Shown piece after piece: positions 11,358 through 23,939 of a stretch of DNA of 64,000 nt. Both the position numbers and the translations under genes were made by a program. Under the pieces are notes generated by a model. That model did not search any database and had not been told where the DNA came from. It saw only the letters and a program-made list of their open reading frames with translations. Origin of the DNA: Artemia franciscana (Eukaryota > Arthropoda > Branchiopoda > Anostraca > Artemiidae); the NCBI RefSeq assembly GCF_032884065.1, contig NC_088866.1:32046019-32110018 (forward strand), in the 5' to 3' direction. Positions within the stretch are counted from its first letter, which is position 1. Each line of letters starts with the position of its first letter.

Positions 11358-11708
11358 TTAAATCTGGTAGGCATTGATGACCTTATCCAAGTCAAAATCC
11401 CAAACCCAATCATCATCGCTATCATTTTCAGTTTTGATATGTTTTGACTCTCGCTGTCCAGGTGGATTTTCATCTAACTGCGCGGTTTTGCGTTCTTTAG
11501 CCGCAAGCCTGTTTTCTTGCTGTTTTTGTGATTCCTCGGCACGCTTTCTTTTCTTACTTTCTCTATCAGCCGTGAGCCTGTTTTCTTGCTGTTCTTATGA
11601 TTCCTCGGCACGCTTTCTTTTCTTACTTTCTCTATCAGCAGCAAGTTTTTTGGCATAGACTCTTTGAGCAGCTTCCTCGGCTGTTGCCATTGTAGGTTCT
11701 TCAGTCAT
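11358..11708 (-). pseudogene. Small STPR-repeat ORF of Helitron copy 3
   Basis: The counterpart of 9668-10018, again 351 bp from ATG (11708) to the same final TAA (11358-11360). Here a TAA at 11595-11597 interrupts the frame in the second repeat, at a codon that is CAA in copy 2. The site of the copy-2 stop is CAG here. The downstream part reads on through PPGQRESKHIKTEND into the acidic tail. Neither copy is open throughout, but the two stops are independent and there is no length change, so the common ancestor was probably open. Confidence 0.6.
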
Positions 11709-11756
11709 TTTACAATTAAATATTTTTCCGTGAACGAATGTCTTAAATACCTTTAA

Positions 11757-11828
11757 TGACGTCATCGTCATAACAAACATTACGACAACTAACTTCATGA
11801 CGTCAGTCGACACACAAACATGAGGTCA
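11757..11828. promoter_or_regulatory. CRE/ATF-type sites (Helitron copy 3)
   Basis: Perfect TGACGTCA at 11757-11764 and 11798-11805; the third site is mutated to TGAGGTCA (11821-11828). Confidence 0.55.
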
Positions 11829-11863
11829 CTCGACACACACACACACACGCACACACAGACAAC

Positions 11864-11912
<49 letters not shown>

Positions 11913-11915
<3 letters not shown>

Positions 11916-12690
11916 TATCAAGTTAGTTAACTAGTTGGCTATTATTATCCCATGTTTAGACTAGCCAACCAGTTGGCTATTAGATCTCACCTATATATAC
12001 ACTTCAGCGTGAATTAGCCAACTAGTCAGCTAATTATAGAAATGTATATACTTTTTAGAATTAGCTAACTAGCTGACTATTAATATCCCATACATATATA
12101 AACTTTACTTTAAAAAAGCAAATCAGTCAGCTATCAATGAAGTTTCTAATACACAGTAGAATTAGCTAACTAGTTGGCTATGGAAGTCTCAGCTATATAC
12201 ATATGTTTAGATTAGCAAACCAGTTGGCTAATTACATCTCACCTAAATATATACTTCAGCCTGAATTAGCTGACTAGTCAGCTAATAAGAGAACTGTATA
12301 TACTTAATAGAATTGGTTAACTAGTTTGCTATTAATATCCTTGTGTATATTTAAACTATAGTTTGGAATAGCAAATTGGTTAGTTATCAATGTGATTTGA
12401 AGTGAAATTAACTTAGATTTTCTCTTCCCCATCATTTTCTATGATTGGCTGGGAGAAGTCACAGGTGGGGATATGGAACATCTTGCTTTCCACTCGTCAT
12501 CTCTATATAACATTTAGACTACTTGGCTAATATCATATTGCTTTATGTATAAACGTCCTAAATATAGCCAACCAGTTGGCTATTGAAAAACAGTTTAAGT
12601 GAGCAAAAATATATAAAATAGCAAACTGGTTGGCTACTGAATTGAGTCAATGTATATACAGAAAAAGAAATTAGCAAACCAGGATTCTCC
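11913..12690 (+). repeat. Palindromic satellite, left arm
   Basis: Cores of the form TAGCCAACYAGTTGGCTA occur about every 50 bp (for example near 11962, 12013, 12062, 12118, 12168, 12212). Five cores make a higher-order unit of about 251 bp; compare 11962 with 12213. Spacers contain constant words such as ATCTCACCTAAATATA and CTTCAGCCTGAATTAGC. The array reappears in inverted orientation at 15996-16395. Confidence 0.88.
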
Positions 12691-12945
12691 CCACAAGTGC
12701 TAACAATTCTTTTTTTTAAACAGGGAAGGGGGTAGGGACCAAGTTGCTGATTTGACTTCATATAAGGAAAAGGGGATAAGAAGAGGGTTAGGGAAATGGG
12801 GCTTAGAAAAGAGATGACCAGGATGAAGAAAAGATGTGATTGTTTTAGCAGAGTGCAAATTATAATTGACTTGAAGTGCCCATTAATGTAGATTTTTTCT
12901 TTCCCATCATTTATCTATGATTGGCCAGCAGGGATTGGAACTGGG
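12397..12945. repeat. Direct repeat, about 85 bp, present twice
   Basis: 12397-12480 and 12857-12945 share TTGAAGTG, TAGATTTT, CCCATCATTT, CTATGATTGGC and GGGGAT in the same order. The second copy lies just before the gypsy-like LTR remnant. The meaning is unclear. Confidence 0.6.
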
Positions 12946-13218
12946 GATTGAAATTTTTGTTTATTTTAATTATGTTTACACCCAGCTTTGCTTGCTATAG
13001 TGCTTTGCTTGCTTATGTTTATTGTCACTTTTGTTTGTACGTGTTTGGGTCTCCAATAAACTATTGAAACAGAAAAGAGAGGAAACGTTACATGGTGTCA
13101 AAAGTGGGATCATGGATAGTACACTACACCCAATACTACACCCAATTGGGTGTAGTACACCACACCCAAGCAGCATTGTGAAATCAAGTTCTCTGGACCA
13201 CTGAGTGGAAATAGGGAA

Positions 13219-13979
13219 GCTGTGAAATGTTCGTACCTGCTCATTTGGGTTGACGAGAAAGGTCGTGATATCTTTAACACTTGGAATCTCACAGCTGAAG
13301 AAAACAATAAAATCCGAGTGTATATGGACAAGTTCAATGAGCATGTTCAACCAAGTGCGAATCCGATTTTTGGAAGACCTATATTCCACAAAAGGAATCA
13401 AAATGAAGGTTAAACCGTGGAGGGATACACCACAGAACTAAAGTTACTAGCAATTGACTGCAAGTTTGGTGACACTTCAGATGACATGATCAACGACAGA
13501 CTAGTGTTTGGAGTAAAGAATGACCTGACAAGAGAAAAGCTCTTGAGTGAAGGTGGGATATTGACATTAGCACAAGCCATCCAGATCAGTTGAGCTATCG
13601 AAACAGTTCAGGAGACCCAGGAACAAATGAACTTAGCAGGGAAGCCATCTTGCATGAAACAAGAAATAGAAGCAGTGAGGAGAGTAAAACACCACTGTGC
13701 TATTCATGTGGTGGTTTATATTCACGTGAGCACAGGTGCCCAGCAAAGGTAACAACGTGCACAAAATGCCATAAGCCTAACCATTTTACAAAGGTATGTA
13801 GGAGCAAAAACTTAAATGAGGTAGAGACTGCAGAAGATGATGAAGGACAAGAATTCTACATTAAAGCTATTGACAGTTTGTCTGCAGAAGCTCCAGAGAA
13901 ACCCTTCATAGCAATAAGGCTTACCCAGTACAACACTGACATCAAGTTCAGTGGAAGATTGTTGGAACCATTAATCTAA
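13219..13979 (+). pseudogene. Ty3/gypsy gag remnant with zinc knuckles
   Basis: The frame can be followed through DEKGRDIFNTWNLTAEENN and TTELKLLAIDCKFGDTSD, typical of gypsy Gag. It has an in-frame TAA at 13411-13413, a TGA at 13591-13593 and then a frameshift into the frame that encodes CYSCGG...CTKCHKPNHFTKVC (about 13698-13803), the zinc-knuckle region. The gene is not functional. Confidence 0.75.
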
Positions 13980-13997
13980 TCCTACAGAATAAAAAGG

Positions 13998-14527
13998 AGA
14001 GCTACAGTAGCGTTTGCCTCAAGATTGCTTAGTTAGACTGAGAGACAATACTATCAGATGGAGAAAGAGTTGTTGGCCATAAAGTTTGCCTGCAAGGACT
14101 TTCATCAGTACTTGTTTGGTCGAAAAGACTTTGTTACAACAGACCACAAACCCCTGGAACCTATCCTTAGCAAGGCAATAAACAGCACCCCACCAAGGCC
14201 TCAGCGTATGATGTTAGCCATCCAGCCTTATGACCTGACAATCCACTACAGACAGGGAAAAGAAACACCTGTGGCAGATATACTCTCCTGCTCGCACTTC
14301 CCTGATATGGATAAGGAAGCTGCAAGCAAGGGAGAACTAGCCATACACACTTTCTTCCAACTGATAACAATCACAGAAAAAAGAATGGAGCATATATGGC
14401 AGGAATCAATCCAAGATGAGGAACTGATCATATTGATGCAGGTCATAGAAAATGGTTGGCCTGAAAACCAAAAAGATGCCCCATCTCAACTACCCCTTAA
14501 TGGAACTACTGAGATGAGTTGGTCATG
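13998..14527 (+). pseudogene. Ty3/gypsy RNase H domain remnant
   Basis: MEKELLAIKFACKDFHQYLFG (from 14058) with TTDHKPLEPIL and HYRQGKETPVADILS identifies the RNase H that follows RT in gypsy polyproteins. The start, ATVAFASRLLS, precedes it after an in-frame stop. The RT that should lie upstream is deleted. Confidence 0.8.
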
Positions 14528-14574
14528 AATAATGGGCTCATTCTCAAAGGGCTGTCATTCTCAAAGCGCTGAGG

Positions 14575-15312
14575 TCGGAAATGTTGAGGCAACTCCACTC
14601 ATTACACTTGGAAATTTTAAAAACAAAGGAGAGAGCCAGAACTGTCATATTTTGGCCAAATATTGCTGGAAATATTGAGAAAATGATCAACACCTGTGTT
14701 ACTCCCTGCCAGTTCCGAAACAGGCAACAAAAAGATCACCTAACTAACATGGAAATACCTTTATACCCTTTCCAGCATGTTGGAGCAGATCTGTTCACAT
14801 TTAGAGGTCAAGAATACCTTATCACCACAGACTACTACAGCCAACGGTTTGAGATTGATAAGTTGACTTCAACCACCTCATTCCAGGTAATCAGCAAACT
14901 CAAGGTGCATTTTGCACGTCACGGTTTCCCAGAAAATATGACAACCATTAACGGCCTGCAGTTTTCATCACAAGAATTCAAAACGTTTACATCAAGCTGG
15001 AGCATTGAAAATGTAATACCAAGTCCACAATATCCTCAGGCAAATGGCCTTAGCAAGAAGGCTGTCAAAATAGCCAAGTGCATCATGGTAAAGGCAGTGG
15101 ATAGCAGGACAGACCCATACATGATATTGCTAGAATTCCAGAACACCCTGGTCAACAGAGCCCACTCACAAGCTCAACTGTTGATGAGCAGACAGCTGCA
15201 CTCAGTATTACCAGTTCTACCACAAGCCCTATACACCAAACTGGTAGATAGTTCAACATTTACAGAATCCAGAAGGAAAGTTCAGCTGAAGCAGAAAACT
15301 GCATACAATTGA
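14575..15312 (+). pseudogene. Ty3/gypsy integrase remnant, catalytic residues lost
   Basis: An open frame of 243 residues begins in the zinc-binding region (HSLHLEILKTKERAR, VIFWPNIAGNIEKMI) and continues through the DDE core (GADLFTF, then TINGLQFSSQEF, then PQANGLSKKAVK). In the family the second Asp sits in a DNGPQ-type motif and the Glu in a NGxAER-type motif. Here both positions are changed, so the enzyme would be inactive although the frame is long. The C-terminal part continues with stops to about 15500. Confidence 0.8.
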
Positions 15313-15520
15313 GGATCAAGGAGAGCAACAGAGGTCAACCCAAACCAGAAAGTGTGGGTAAAACTTTCTGAGGACTCAAAATGGGAAAAAGCAACCATCA
15401 AGAAAAAATACAATAAAACCCCTTGATCCTACAACTTCTCCCTCGAAAGTGGAGACATCTTCAGACAAAACAAGAGGGATATAAGACCTTGGTATGAATT
15501 CGCCTCATCCACAACATATG

Positions 15521-15995
15521 ATGGGTAACAAATAGGCACTGCTGACACCATACCACCCATGGGGCAATCACTTCAAGCATCTAAGCCAGATAAACAAACC
15601 TCAATCAAGTTTGTCACAGAAGACACCTGGAGTAGCACACCACTGCAAATTCAAGCTCCTACTTGACCCACTCCAACCACAAGATTCAAAGATTCAAACT
15701 TACTCTTTGCAGACAAAGAGTATGTTTGGGAATAAGAGGGTAAATATTCTGCTGGTCTTCTTTCATTCAGCAAAAAGAATATATTATAGGTAAAGTTTAT
15801 TTTTCTTACATTATGTCTTCAAATTGGCAAGGTTTTTTTCTCCTATACAATTTAAAGCTAAGAAAGCCAGACAATATTTTTTTTTTGAGTAGCAGAAACA
15901 GAATTGTTTAATGAAACACTGGCAAAAAACAATGCTGGCTAAAAAATGACAGAAATGTAATAATTTGGTGGGACTTTCTAAAACAAAAAGAATAA
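15521..15995. other. No recognisable gene
   Basis: Possible remains of the gypsy 3' region, too decayed to define, followed by AT-rich sequence up to the inverted satellite arm. Confidence 0.4.
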
Positions 15996-16395
15996 ATAGT
16001 GAGATAACCAACTGGTTAGCTAATTCTGCTGTATAAGCTATTAGAAACTATATTGATAGCTAACTATAAGGCCACTTCAGGCTGAAAGGTATATTTAGGT
16101 GAGACTTTAATAGCCAACTAGTAAGCTAATTTTTTAAGTACATTAGGAGTTTTATCAATAGCTGACAAGTTTGCTATTTTAAGCTTAAGTTTATATATAC
16201 ATGGAATAATATAGCCAACTAGTTAAGTAATTCTATAAAGTATATACAGTTCTCTTATTAGCTGACTAGTTGGCTAATTCAGACTGAAGTGAATATTTAG
16301 GTGAGATATAATAGCCAACTGGTTGGCTAATCTAAATATGTAGAACTTTGGATACTTTATTGATAGCTGACTAGTTAGCAGTTCACCATACACAT
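15996..16395 (-). repeat. Palindromic satellite, right arm (inverted)
   Basis: The reverse complement aligns with 11913-12690 over cores and spacers, for example the stretch with CAGTTGGCTAWTAYATCTC and the stretch TAAGAGAACTGTATATACTT. The two arms therefore point toward each other and enclose about 3.3 kb. Confidence 0.85.
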
Positions 16396-16854
16396 CTATT
16401 GATAGATGTATGAGCAGTCCATCACATAAACAGACATATTAAGAAAATAATTCTCACTTCATAATATGCACAACAATCCTAGTTAATATATTTTGCAGCA
16501 GAAGAACCTTTATCTTCACTCCTTTCTTTGTTTTTTTCTAGTTTTTCAAAGAAATTTACAAATTCCTTTGAGCCTATATATTAACAGAGCATATACCCCA
16601 ACCCACTAATATAATAATATATACCCAATATTGCATTCTTGATATAAGGTTCATTTCTATCATAAATGAACTTTACCCCCATCCCTAAATACATCCAAAT
16701 CAGGGTATATATGGGCACATCATGGAGGTGGGGTATAGTTCACTTGTGAGGTAATATTTGAAGGTTATATTTAGATTCAGAATTCAATTCTGTGCATATA
16801 TTTGCAAATTAGAGGAATGGGGGTTCATACTCTGTTAATAATGCAACAAAATGC
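16396..16854. other. No recognisable gene
   Basis: AT-rich sequence; a short inverted repeat ACATCTATTGATAGATGT lies at about 16393-16410. Confidence 0.4.
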
Positions 16855-17282
16855 ATAAGAAGTCAAGCATCAACCTCATATGAGGACTGCCTCAAGTACT
16901 TCAAACTACCCACTCTGGTTTACTGACATTTGCACAGCAATATGATGCTTACTTACAAGCTACAGAACAAAAAGTCAGCAATCTTTAGCAGCAATCTCAG
17001 TACCAGCCAGCACAACACAAGAGGACACTCCAAGAAGCTACCAAAGTCAAGCTCCTGATCTAAAACTCACCAAACATTCTTTTTGAGAAGAATCATAAAC
17101 CATTGGAATAAACTGAAAGATTCAACTGTCAGTGCTCCCTCCATCCAGTCCTTCAAAAGCCAACTTGACAAAGAGTAAGAGAAGAAGCAGTGGAGGTTTG
17201 ACTGGCAGTCATCATCTTAAGAGTACTACAGGTCTGGAAGACCTTAAAGCTCTCAGATGGATTAAGGTAATTAAGGTAAGAA
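16855..17282 (+). mobile_element. CR1/L2-like LINE, 3' fragment
   Basis: The + strand reads SYEDCLKYFKLPTLVY and later RIINHWNKLKDSTVSAPS, SFKSQLDKE and KKQWRFDWQS. These match the end of the same family as 5041-8110. It closes with ATTAAGGTA repeated twice (17261-17280). Several stops are present. The part 5' of the C-terminal region is missing, as in a typical 5'-truncated LINE copy. Confidence 0.72.
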
Positions 17283-18311
17283 AATATATAGGTTATAAGA
17301 AATTCATAAATTTCTTAGAAAAACTGGAAAAACAAGGAAAGAAGTGAGGATAAAGGTTCTCCTGCTGCAAAATATGTCAACTAGAATTATTGTGCATATT
17401 ATGAAGTAATAATTGTTTTGTTAATATGTAGGCTTATGTGGTGGACTGCTCATAGATCTATATCTAAACTTGTTTTCAAAACAATATTTTACAATTAAGA
17501 CTAAGAAAAATCATAATTATCATTCCTAAGTCAGATGCAAATGACAGTTTCTTCTCAATAGACAGCTTTTTTTTAGAAACATGTTTGTACAAATCCTTAC
17601 ATGTTTACTTTAGATACATTTATCCTTATATACATGTTTGTAGAAAATCCTTATATCACTCCAAGCTGCAATTTAAGATAATTTAAGGCACACTTTCAAC
17701 TACTACTGACTGTTTTACTTTGGGACCCCCCAAAGGGCTCGAATGGAATTTCCCCCTCCCCCCTGAAACAATTACTGAAATTTGAAAGAGCATAAGAACA
17801 GGAATAAAGTGATGTGCCCACTTTCCTCCTAGCTGAAATTTTAGTGAAAAGCAGTTTCCAGTATTTTATAATGTTTCCTTGCGGAAAGTGAAAGCACGAA
17901 ACCAAATAATCAATACCAATATAATTATGGATTAAATTCTTATTAGTTTTGACAGCCTAGATATTAGAAAAAAATTATCTACCAGTATTGTATGTAATTA
18001 GTCTTCCAAATAGACGATAGACGAAGCAGGTCAATTTTATTTAAAAATTGGCAAATGAATAGCGCTACCTATTATCTTAGCAGTATGAATAGCGAGCCAA
18101 AACACCTTAATATGCATAGGAATAAGCTAAATCAAGCTCTAGAAGCTAAGAAAAATATTCAAAGAGCTAAACTATATTAGTCCAGGCTAGCTATGCCTAA
18201 TTGAAAATATAATTCTTATCATCTATTTTCACTTCCCAAGAAATATCTCCCCAGGCACAGAGGATTACATCTTGGACTGAAAGGACATTACCCGAATGTG
18301 CTTTGCCAAAT
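17283..18311. other. No recognisable gene
   Basis: AT-rich, non-coding. A duplicated phrase ACATGTTTGTA.AAATCCTTA occurs at about 17580 and 17631. Confidence 0.4.
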
Positions 18312-18606
18312 ATTAAATAAAAAAAACAAGTTTTTTAAATGAAAGTAAGGAGCGACATTAAAACTTAAAACGAACAGAAATTAATCCGTATATGAAAGAG
18401 GCTTTTCCTTCTCAACGCCCCGCTCTTTACGCTAAAGTTTGACTCTTTCTCTTAACTCTACATTTTAAAACAGTAAAAAACTTTAGCGTAAAGAGGGGAG
18501 CGTTGAGAAGGAAAAGCCCCTTTCATATACGGAGTAATTTCTGTTCGTTTTAAGTTTTAATGTCGCTCCTTACTTTCATTTAAAAAACTTGTTTTTTTTA
18601 TTTAAT
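18312..18606. mobile_element. Foldback MITE, 295 bp
   Basis: The left arm (about 18312-18452) and the right arm (about 18478-18606) are near-perfect reverse complements of roughly 130 bp, separated by about 25 bp. The arms contain AAGTAAGGAGCGACATTAAA and CTTTAGCGTAAAG. Further copies lie at 19028-19150 (one arm) and 24868-25129. Confidence 0.85.
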
Positions 18607-20022
18607 TTCTGAACGTTTTTGAATCAATGCATGTTTTGATTTTGGCTCTCCGCAGAGAAATAATTAAAACGAAATTTGTATATTTATTTGTTTTTGGCTA
18701 AATGGCTTTCTCATAATTTTGATCGGATGATTTTGAGAAAAAAGAGCGGGGGAGGAAGCCTAGTTGCCCTCCAATTTTCGGTTAATTAAAAAGGCAACTA
18801 GAACTTGTAATTTTCTACGAATCTTTTTATAAGTAAATGATATACGTAACTTATAAATTAGCTTACGTAAAGAACTTTTATATTCTCATGTTTTTATTAC
18901 ATATATGAGGGGGTTCGCCCCTCGTCAGTACCTTACTCTTTACAGTAAAGCTTAAATTTTGTCCCAATTCATTAAGAATGACCCCTGAATCACAAAACCC
19001 GCAGAATAAATAGTTGAAATTACTAAAAATACTTTAGCGTAAAGAGCGAGGTATTAGGAGGATGTGAGCCCCTCATATAGGTAATAATTTCTGTTCGTTT
19101 TAAGTTTTAATGCTGCTGCTTACTTCCAGTTGAAAAAAAACTTTTTCATATTTATTTTTTCATTGTTTTTTTTTATGTAATGCTAGTAAATCCTGCGCTC
19201 TCTTTATGGGCATTTTCTTCCCCCATGACAAATTCCTCGATGAAAAGCTCCCCCAGCATATCCCCCTCTTCTCAACCCCTGCCTCCAACCTAAAAATCCT
19301 CCTGAAAACGCCTGTACACTTCCCAATAACCATTACTATATGTAAGCACTGGTCAAAGTTTTTGAACTTGTAACCCCTCCCACGAGGACTGTGGGGGAGT
19401 AAGTCGTCCTTAAAGACATAATTATAAGGCTTTTCGACTACGCTGAATAAAATGGCTATCTCAGAATTTTGATCCGTTGACTTTGGGAAAATAATTAGCG
19501 TGGGAGGGGGCCTAGGTGCCCTCCAATTTTTTTGGTCACTCATAAAGGGCACTAGAACTTTTCATTTCCGTTAGAATGAGCCCTCTTGCAACATTCTACG
19601 ACAACTGGGTCAATACGATCACCCCTGGGGAAAAAAACAACAAAAAAACAAAAAAACAAACAAACAAATAAACACGCATCCGTGATCTGGCAAAAAATAT
19701 AAAATTCCACATTTTTGTAGATAGGAGCTTGAAACTTCTACAGTAGGGTTCTCTGATACGCTGAATCTGATGGTGTGATTTTCGTTAAGATTGTATGACT
19801 TTTAGAGGGTGTTTCCCCCTATTTTCTAAAATAACGCAAATTTTCTCAGGCTCGTAACTTTTGATGGGTAAGACTAAACTTGATGAAACTTATATATTTA
19901 AAATCAGCATTAAAATGCAATTCTTTTGATGTAGCTATTGGTGCCAAAGTTCCATTTTTTAGAGTTTTGGTTACTATTGAGCCGGGTCGCTCCTTACTAC
20001 AGTTCGTTACCACGAACTGTTT
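18607..20022. repeat. Composite repeat region
   Basis: A 140-bp block (AATTTTGATC, GAGGGCAAC/CTAGAAC landmarks) occurs at about 18690-18830 and again diverged at 19448-19580. A single MITE arm lies at 19028-19150. The right limit is ACAGTTCGT/ACGAACTGT, a hairpin at 20001-20022 that may be a terminus. No coding potential was found. Confidence 0.55.
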
Positions 20023-20727
20023 GATCACTGGAAAACTTTGGATAAACATAATTAGTTTCTCTGTTACTTGAAACTTATGGTTTTAAAAAAACTCCTAATT
20101 CAGAATAACTTTTGATATTTTCAATTGCTTAGTAGAAATAATTCAATGCAGCTGTTGAACCGTTGTGAGGCTTACACTTGCAACAAAAAAACGGAATAAA
20201 TTTTATGGAACACCCAAAAATGGCCGTTTTGCGTGACATCTTATCAGTTGGAACCCAGGGTTACTCATTAACAGCCTAGGTGATTATAGAGAAAATAATC
20301 ACCAAAATCTGTTGGTGTTAGAAAAGACTAAGCACATAGACTTCAATCCAGAAATCCGATCAAATAGTGGGGTGGAACTACACGTTGTTCATAAGATAAT
20401 TTCACATATCATCATCAATTTCACAATTAAAATATTGATTATAAAAGAAACGGGATTAGTGTGGCATTTGACCAAGAGTGGAGAGGTGGCCCTATCCTTC
20501 AGCCAAGTAGTTTTAGAGTCGGGGTTGCAGTGCTTTTTTGTTATGGGCTGCTGCGTCTAAAACAGTTTAATAATTGCTTTATAAAAATATGGCTTAATCA
20601 ATTTCTGAATCACAATTATTTATTATCAAAAATAATAATAATCACGACCGAGGCCAGACTAAATAGCGTTGTTTTTTTTACAAATAAAGTAAGGAACAAT
20701 GCCTGATTAAAAACACTGACACTGACG

Positions 20728-20835
20728 TCCTGTGGTGGTGCAGTGGATTTGACCTTAGATTGGTAATACGGGATCCAGAGATGGAATCGCGCTGCAGGAA
20801 TGCACTGCAGGACCGACGCAGGGACCATAGTAGTC
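20728..20835 (+). mobile_element. tRNA-derived SINE (short copy)
   Basis: CCTGTGGTGGTGCAGTGG resembles a pol III A box, and GAGATGGAATCGC occupies the place of a B box about 40 bases later. The same head is seen at 32909. It is a decayed copy. Confidence 0.55.
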
Positions 20836-20839
20836 AAGA

Positions 20840-21823
20840 ATCATCGTTAATTCTTAAATAACTGACACCGACAATAATATGCGCAACACCGATTGCTCTG
20901 TTATTGGATGGCAGTAATATATTTTTCTGACGGGTATTGGGACTAACGAGTGCAGGTGGTGAGGTACAGGATCTGCATTCATCAAAATGAAAATTAAATT
21001 GAGATCCTATTTCTCTTTTTTGGCCGACCTCCATAATCAACAGTATCCTATTAAAATAAACACTAAAGCACAAAAAATAAAACACTTTTATGCTGCTGCA
21101 GGCATATACTGAAAATTTTATTTTTTAGTATATTAATATAAAAAATTAACTAAGAAGTTTTTCAAAGAAAAGTAAAGAGCAAGCTACATTAATTCAAAAA
21201 TGAGCAAAAATAAAGTCAAATAGTTTTCCAACATAAAACAAATATATATCACTATCAATAAATAAATGGAACCCCAAACAAACAGAAATTACAATAAATA
21301 ACCAAGTCAAACTCGAAACAAGCAGAAACTAACATGAGTAGGATTATGACCTCCATGCCTTCTCGAATATATTATTTAAGACCTGTTTTAAAAAAAGTAA
21401 AGGATACCAAAGAAAATTACCTACAACGCTATAAAAGTTTAAAAGAAAATATTATTCAATATCTGGCTAGATGTCGACATTATTTAGGTTCATTGCTAAG
21501 GTACGATGAAAATATTCGATGGTTTTACAGAGCCCATTGGTTTCCCTTTCTTACCCTGATAAATTGAAATCCAAAGACTTTTTTCATTTGTCTTCTCCTC
21601 TTAATTCAAGAAGAAAAGACGAAGCAAAATTAAACCTTATTAGGGCACTATCCCAAAAATTCACTTGAAGTCACACAAGAATATACAAAAAAACTAAGAA
21701 TTTGGCTTCGCATTGACTATATGACTAATGTTAAAATGGTGACCATCTTAAACCAAACTAGATCTATGTTGCATGGGCAACGTGAGGTGTTGTGGCAACC
21801 TTTGCTCGGCTTCGCCGAGTAAA
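20840..21823. other. Non-coding with one unrecognised short ORF
   Basis: An open frame from ATG at 21334 to 21567 (77 residues, lysine- and tyrosine-rich, SRIYYLRPVLKKVKD) matches nothing I know. The rest shows no gene. Confidence 0.25.
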
Positions 21824-23047
21824 GTGTTGCGAGAGCAACACTTTGGTTTTGTTTTCTTGCTGCGACTAAACGCTGAAGTTGTTAATCTGTAAGGATGCTA
21901 AAATACATACTAGGTACACCAACTCGCAAAAGTTGCAAACTCCTCATTGCTAAAGATGATTGTAGCCTTACAGCCGATTATTACTTACAATTCCCCTACA
22001 TGTCTTACCACTGGAACCAAATTGGTCTTACCATCAAATACAACGGAAACAGAAAATAGGTACACCAACTAGTAAGAGTTGCGAACCCCTCATCGCCGAT
22101 TATGAGCTAACAGCCGACTGTTGCTTACAACTCCCCTATATGTCTCACAATTGGTATCGGCCTATGTTTGGTTTCAGTGTGTACCTTACTACTGAAGTTG
22201 TCAACCCCTTTAAACTTTCAAACTGGTATATCTCATGAAGGAATTTTTGTACAAAAAAATGGATGACATATACTTTGATCAGCTCATCAAAAGTTATCGA
22301 CTGCCGTCAAAAAAAATCTATCTGTCTTAGTTCAAACGTTGACTTTTTTGCCGTAGGCCAACTTTCTAACGTCATCACTTAGAAAGGAGCAAAGGATAAA
22401 CTCTAATTTCTTTAGCAATGAGAGAACTTTTAAAGTTTAAGAGGCACATCTGATACCATTTCTCTACCGCAATCCCAAGTGCGAAAAACCGAATGATAAA
22501 CTCAGCCGAAATCACGGCAGCACTTTCGGACCCGTGGGAAAATGCCGCTTTTTTGCTTCTCTAAATTTTTCTATTTATCACTCAAAGAAGATATATTGGC
22601 TGTGGGGCAGGGTAACTGTCGCATATATTTAACACTTATAGATTTTAGTCCATCTTCAATTTGAAACTGATGCCTGCCTGCTTGCCTACTAGAACGGAGC
22701 TTTCCACTCGAAAGCAGAAACATGGTTTGATGAAACGAAAGCTTGGCTGCATAACTTCAGATAGTCCTCTCTGACATAGGCTATACAACTCCTCTTCACT
22801 TCACACACTATAGGCTCTGGCTCAAGGACAAGCAAAAACCATCCTTTTTGGCCCCAGGCAAGAGTTCTACGAAGCTTTCCAAAATGTAAAGTCATATTCA
22901 TCAATCCGGCCTAAGGTCCACACTTTCCGTAAAAACCGCAGAGGTTAGACCCTTACCACTTTCTAGGAATAAGCTGAAATCGGGGTGCTAGGAACAAAAA
23001 AAAAAAAAAAAAACCACGACAAAACCAAAGTGTTGCTCTCGCAACAC
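21824..23047. mobile_element. TIR element, about 1.2 kb
   Basis: The 29-bp ends 21824-21852 and 23019-23047 are exact reverse complements. Each contains the hairpin GTGTTGC-GAGA-GCAACAC. A second hairpin, CTCGGCTTCGCCGAG, lies just outside the left end. Inside, a minus frame at 22689-22904 (71 residues, GWFLLVLEPEPIVCEVKRS) is open but unrecognised. It may be a non-autonomous DNA transposon; no transposase was found and target duplications are not evident. Confidence 0.6.
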
Positions 23048-23939
23048 AAATAGTACCTCATCCTCCCACTTGCTCAGCTTAGGTAATATAAAATTTTTAT
23101 TAGAAAACAAATCTATGCAAAGGAAGTTGGATAATATTCAATGGTTTTGGATAGCCATATTTCCCTTTGTAATTTGTAAATGAAATGAACTTATTTCGTG
23201 CGTCCTACTAATGGTCCAAACAAAAACCGAACGAAATACTACATGATACTCCACAAAAGACATTTTATGGGCTTTAGAATTAACATCAAAAGAAGTATTT
23301 TTTGACAGTTTTACCTCTTTGCCCTTTGATCTATCTGACATTGCACAAACCCAACATTTCCATTACAAAACATATGCTTACACAATTGCAATTTGCATGG
23401 CAGCCCTTGCCACAGTGCTTGTGAGGGTAATGTCATCCTCGAAGGTATATTTGCAAGACTTTTGGACTATTTTACACGAATTCTATCTCAAAAAGGTGAT
23501 AAAATATCTTCGGAAGTCACAAAGAAAGGGTGGCAGTAAGGGGGAAGGGATAAATGGTTGCCCTGGAATTACTTAAAACTTTTAAAGAGGACACTATCCC
23601 TCTCAATTCCCAATCAAATGAGCTCCTTTGAAGTCTTTACAACAACCCTTTGCATATGAAGTGGCTCTGGGGGGAAATTAATTTTAAAAAAACAGTAATA
23701 AATGATACATATGATTCTTATAGCTCTATGCAACACGCAACGCTACATAGGCACCTCTCATAGCAATTTTTGTTTGTTTTAGGTCTGAATTAAGACGCAA
23801 ATTTGTTTTTGCTCGTTTTAGGTTTTAGCCTGACTAAAACCTTTCTTGGAAAACTTTTTTTTTCCAATATTTAAAAAAAAAATCTTTTTGGAATTTGTAC
23901 ATTACATTTAAGGTTCAAAATAATAATTGAAAAAAAGTA
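23048..23939. other. No recognisable gene
   Basis: AT-rich, no motif or repeat that I can support. Confidence 0.4.

Larger units (their letters stand above)
12950..15520 (+). mobile_element. Ty3/gypsy-like LTR retrotransposon, decayed, PR and RT missing
   Basis: A possible R/U5 part of the 5' LTR carries AATAAA at 13055-13060 and ends near 13092. It is followed by a primer-binding-site-like TGGTGTCAAAAGTGGGAT (13093-13110). Downstream, in order, are gag with zinc knuckles, RNase H and integrase. Protease and reverse transcriptase are absent: gag ends about 13979 and RNase H begins within 20-40 bases. No clear 3' LTR was found. The element sits between the two inverted satellite arms. Confidence 0.75.

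Noticed and set aside
11913-16395. Satellite arrays considered as LTRs of the gypsy element
   Set aside because: LTRs are direct repeats; these arrays are inverted and built of 50-bp subunits.
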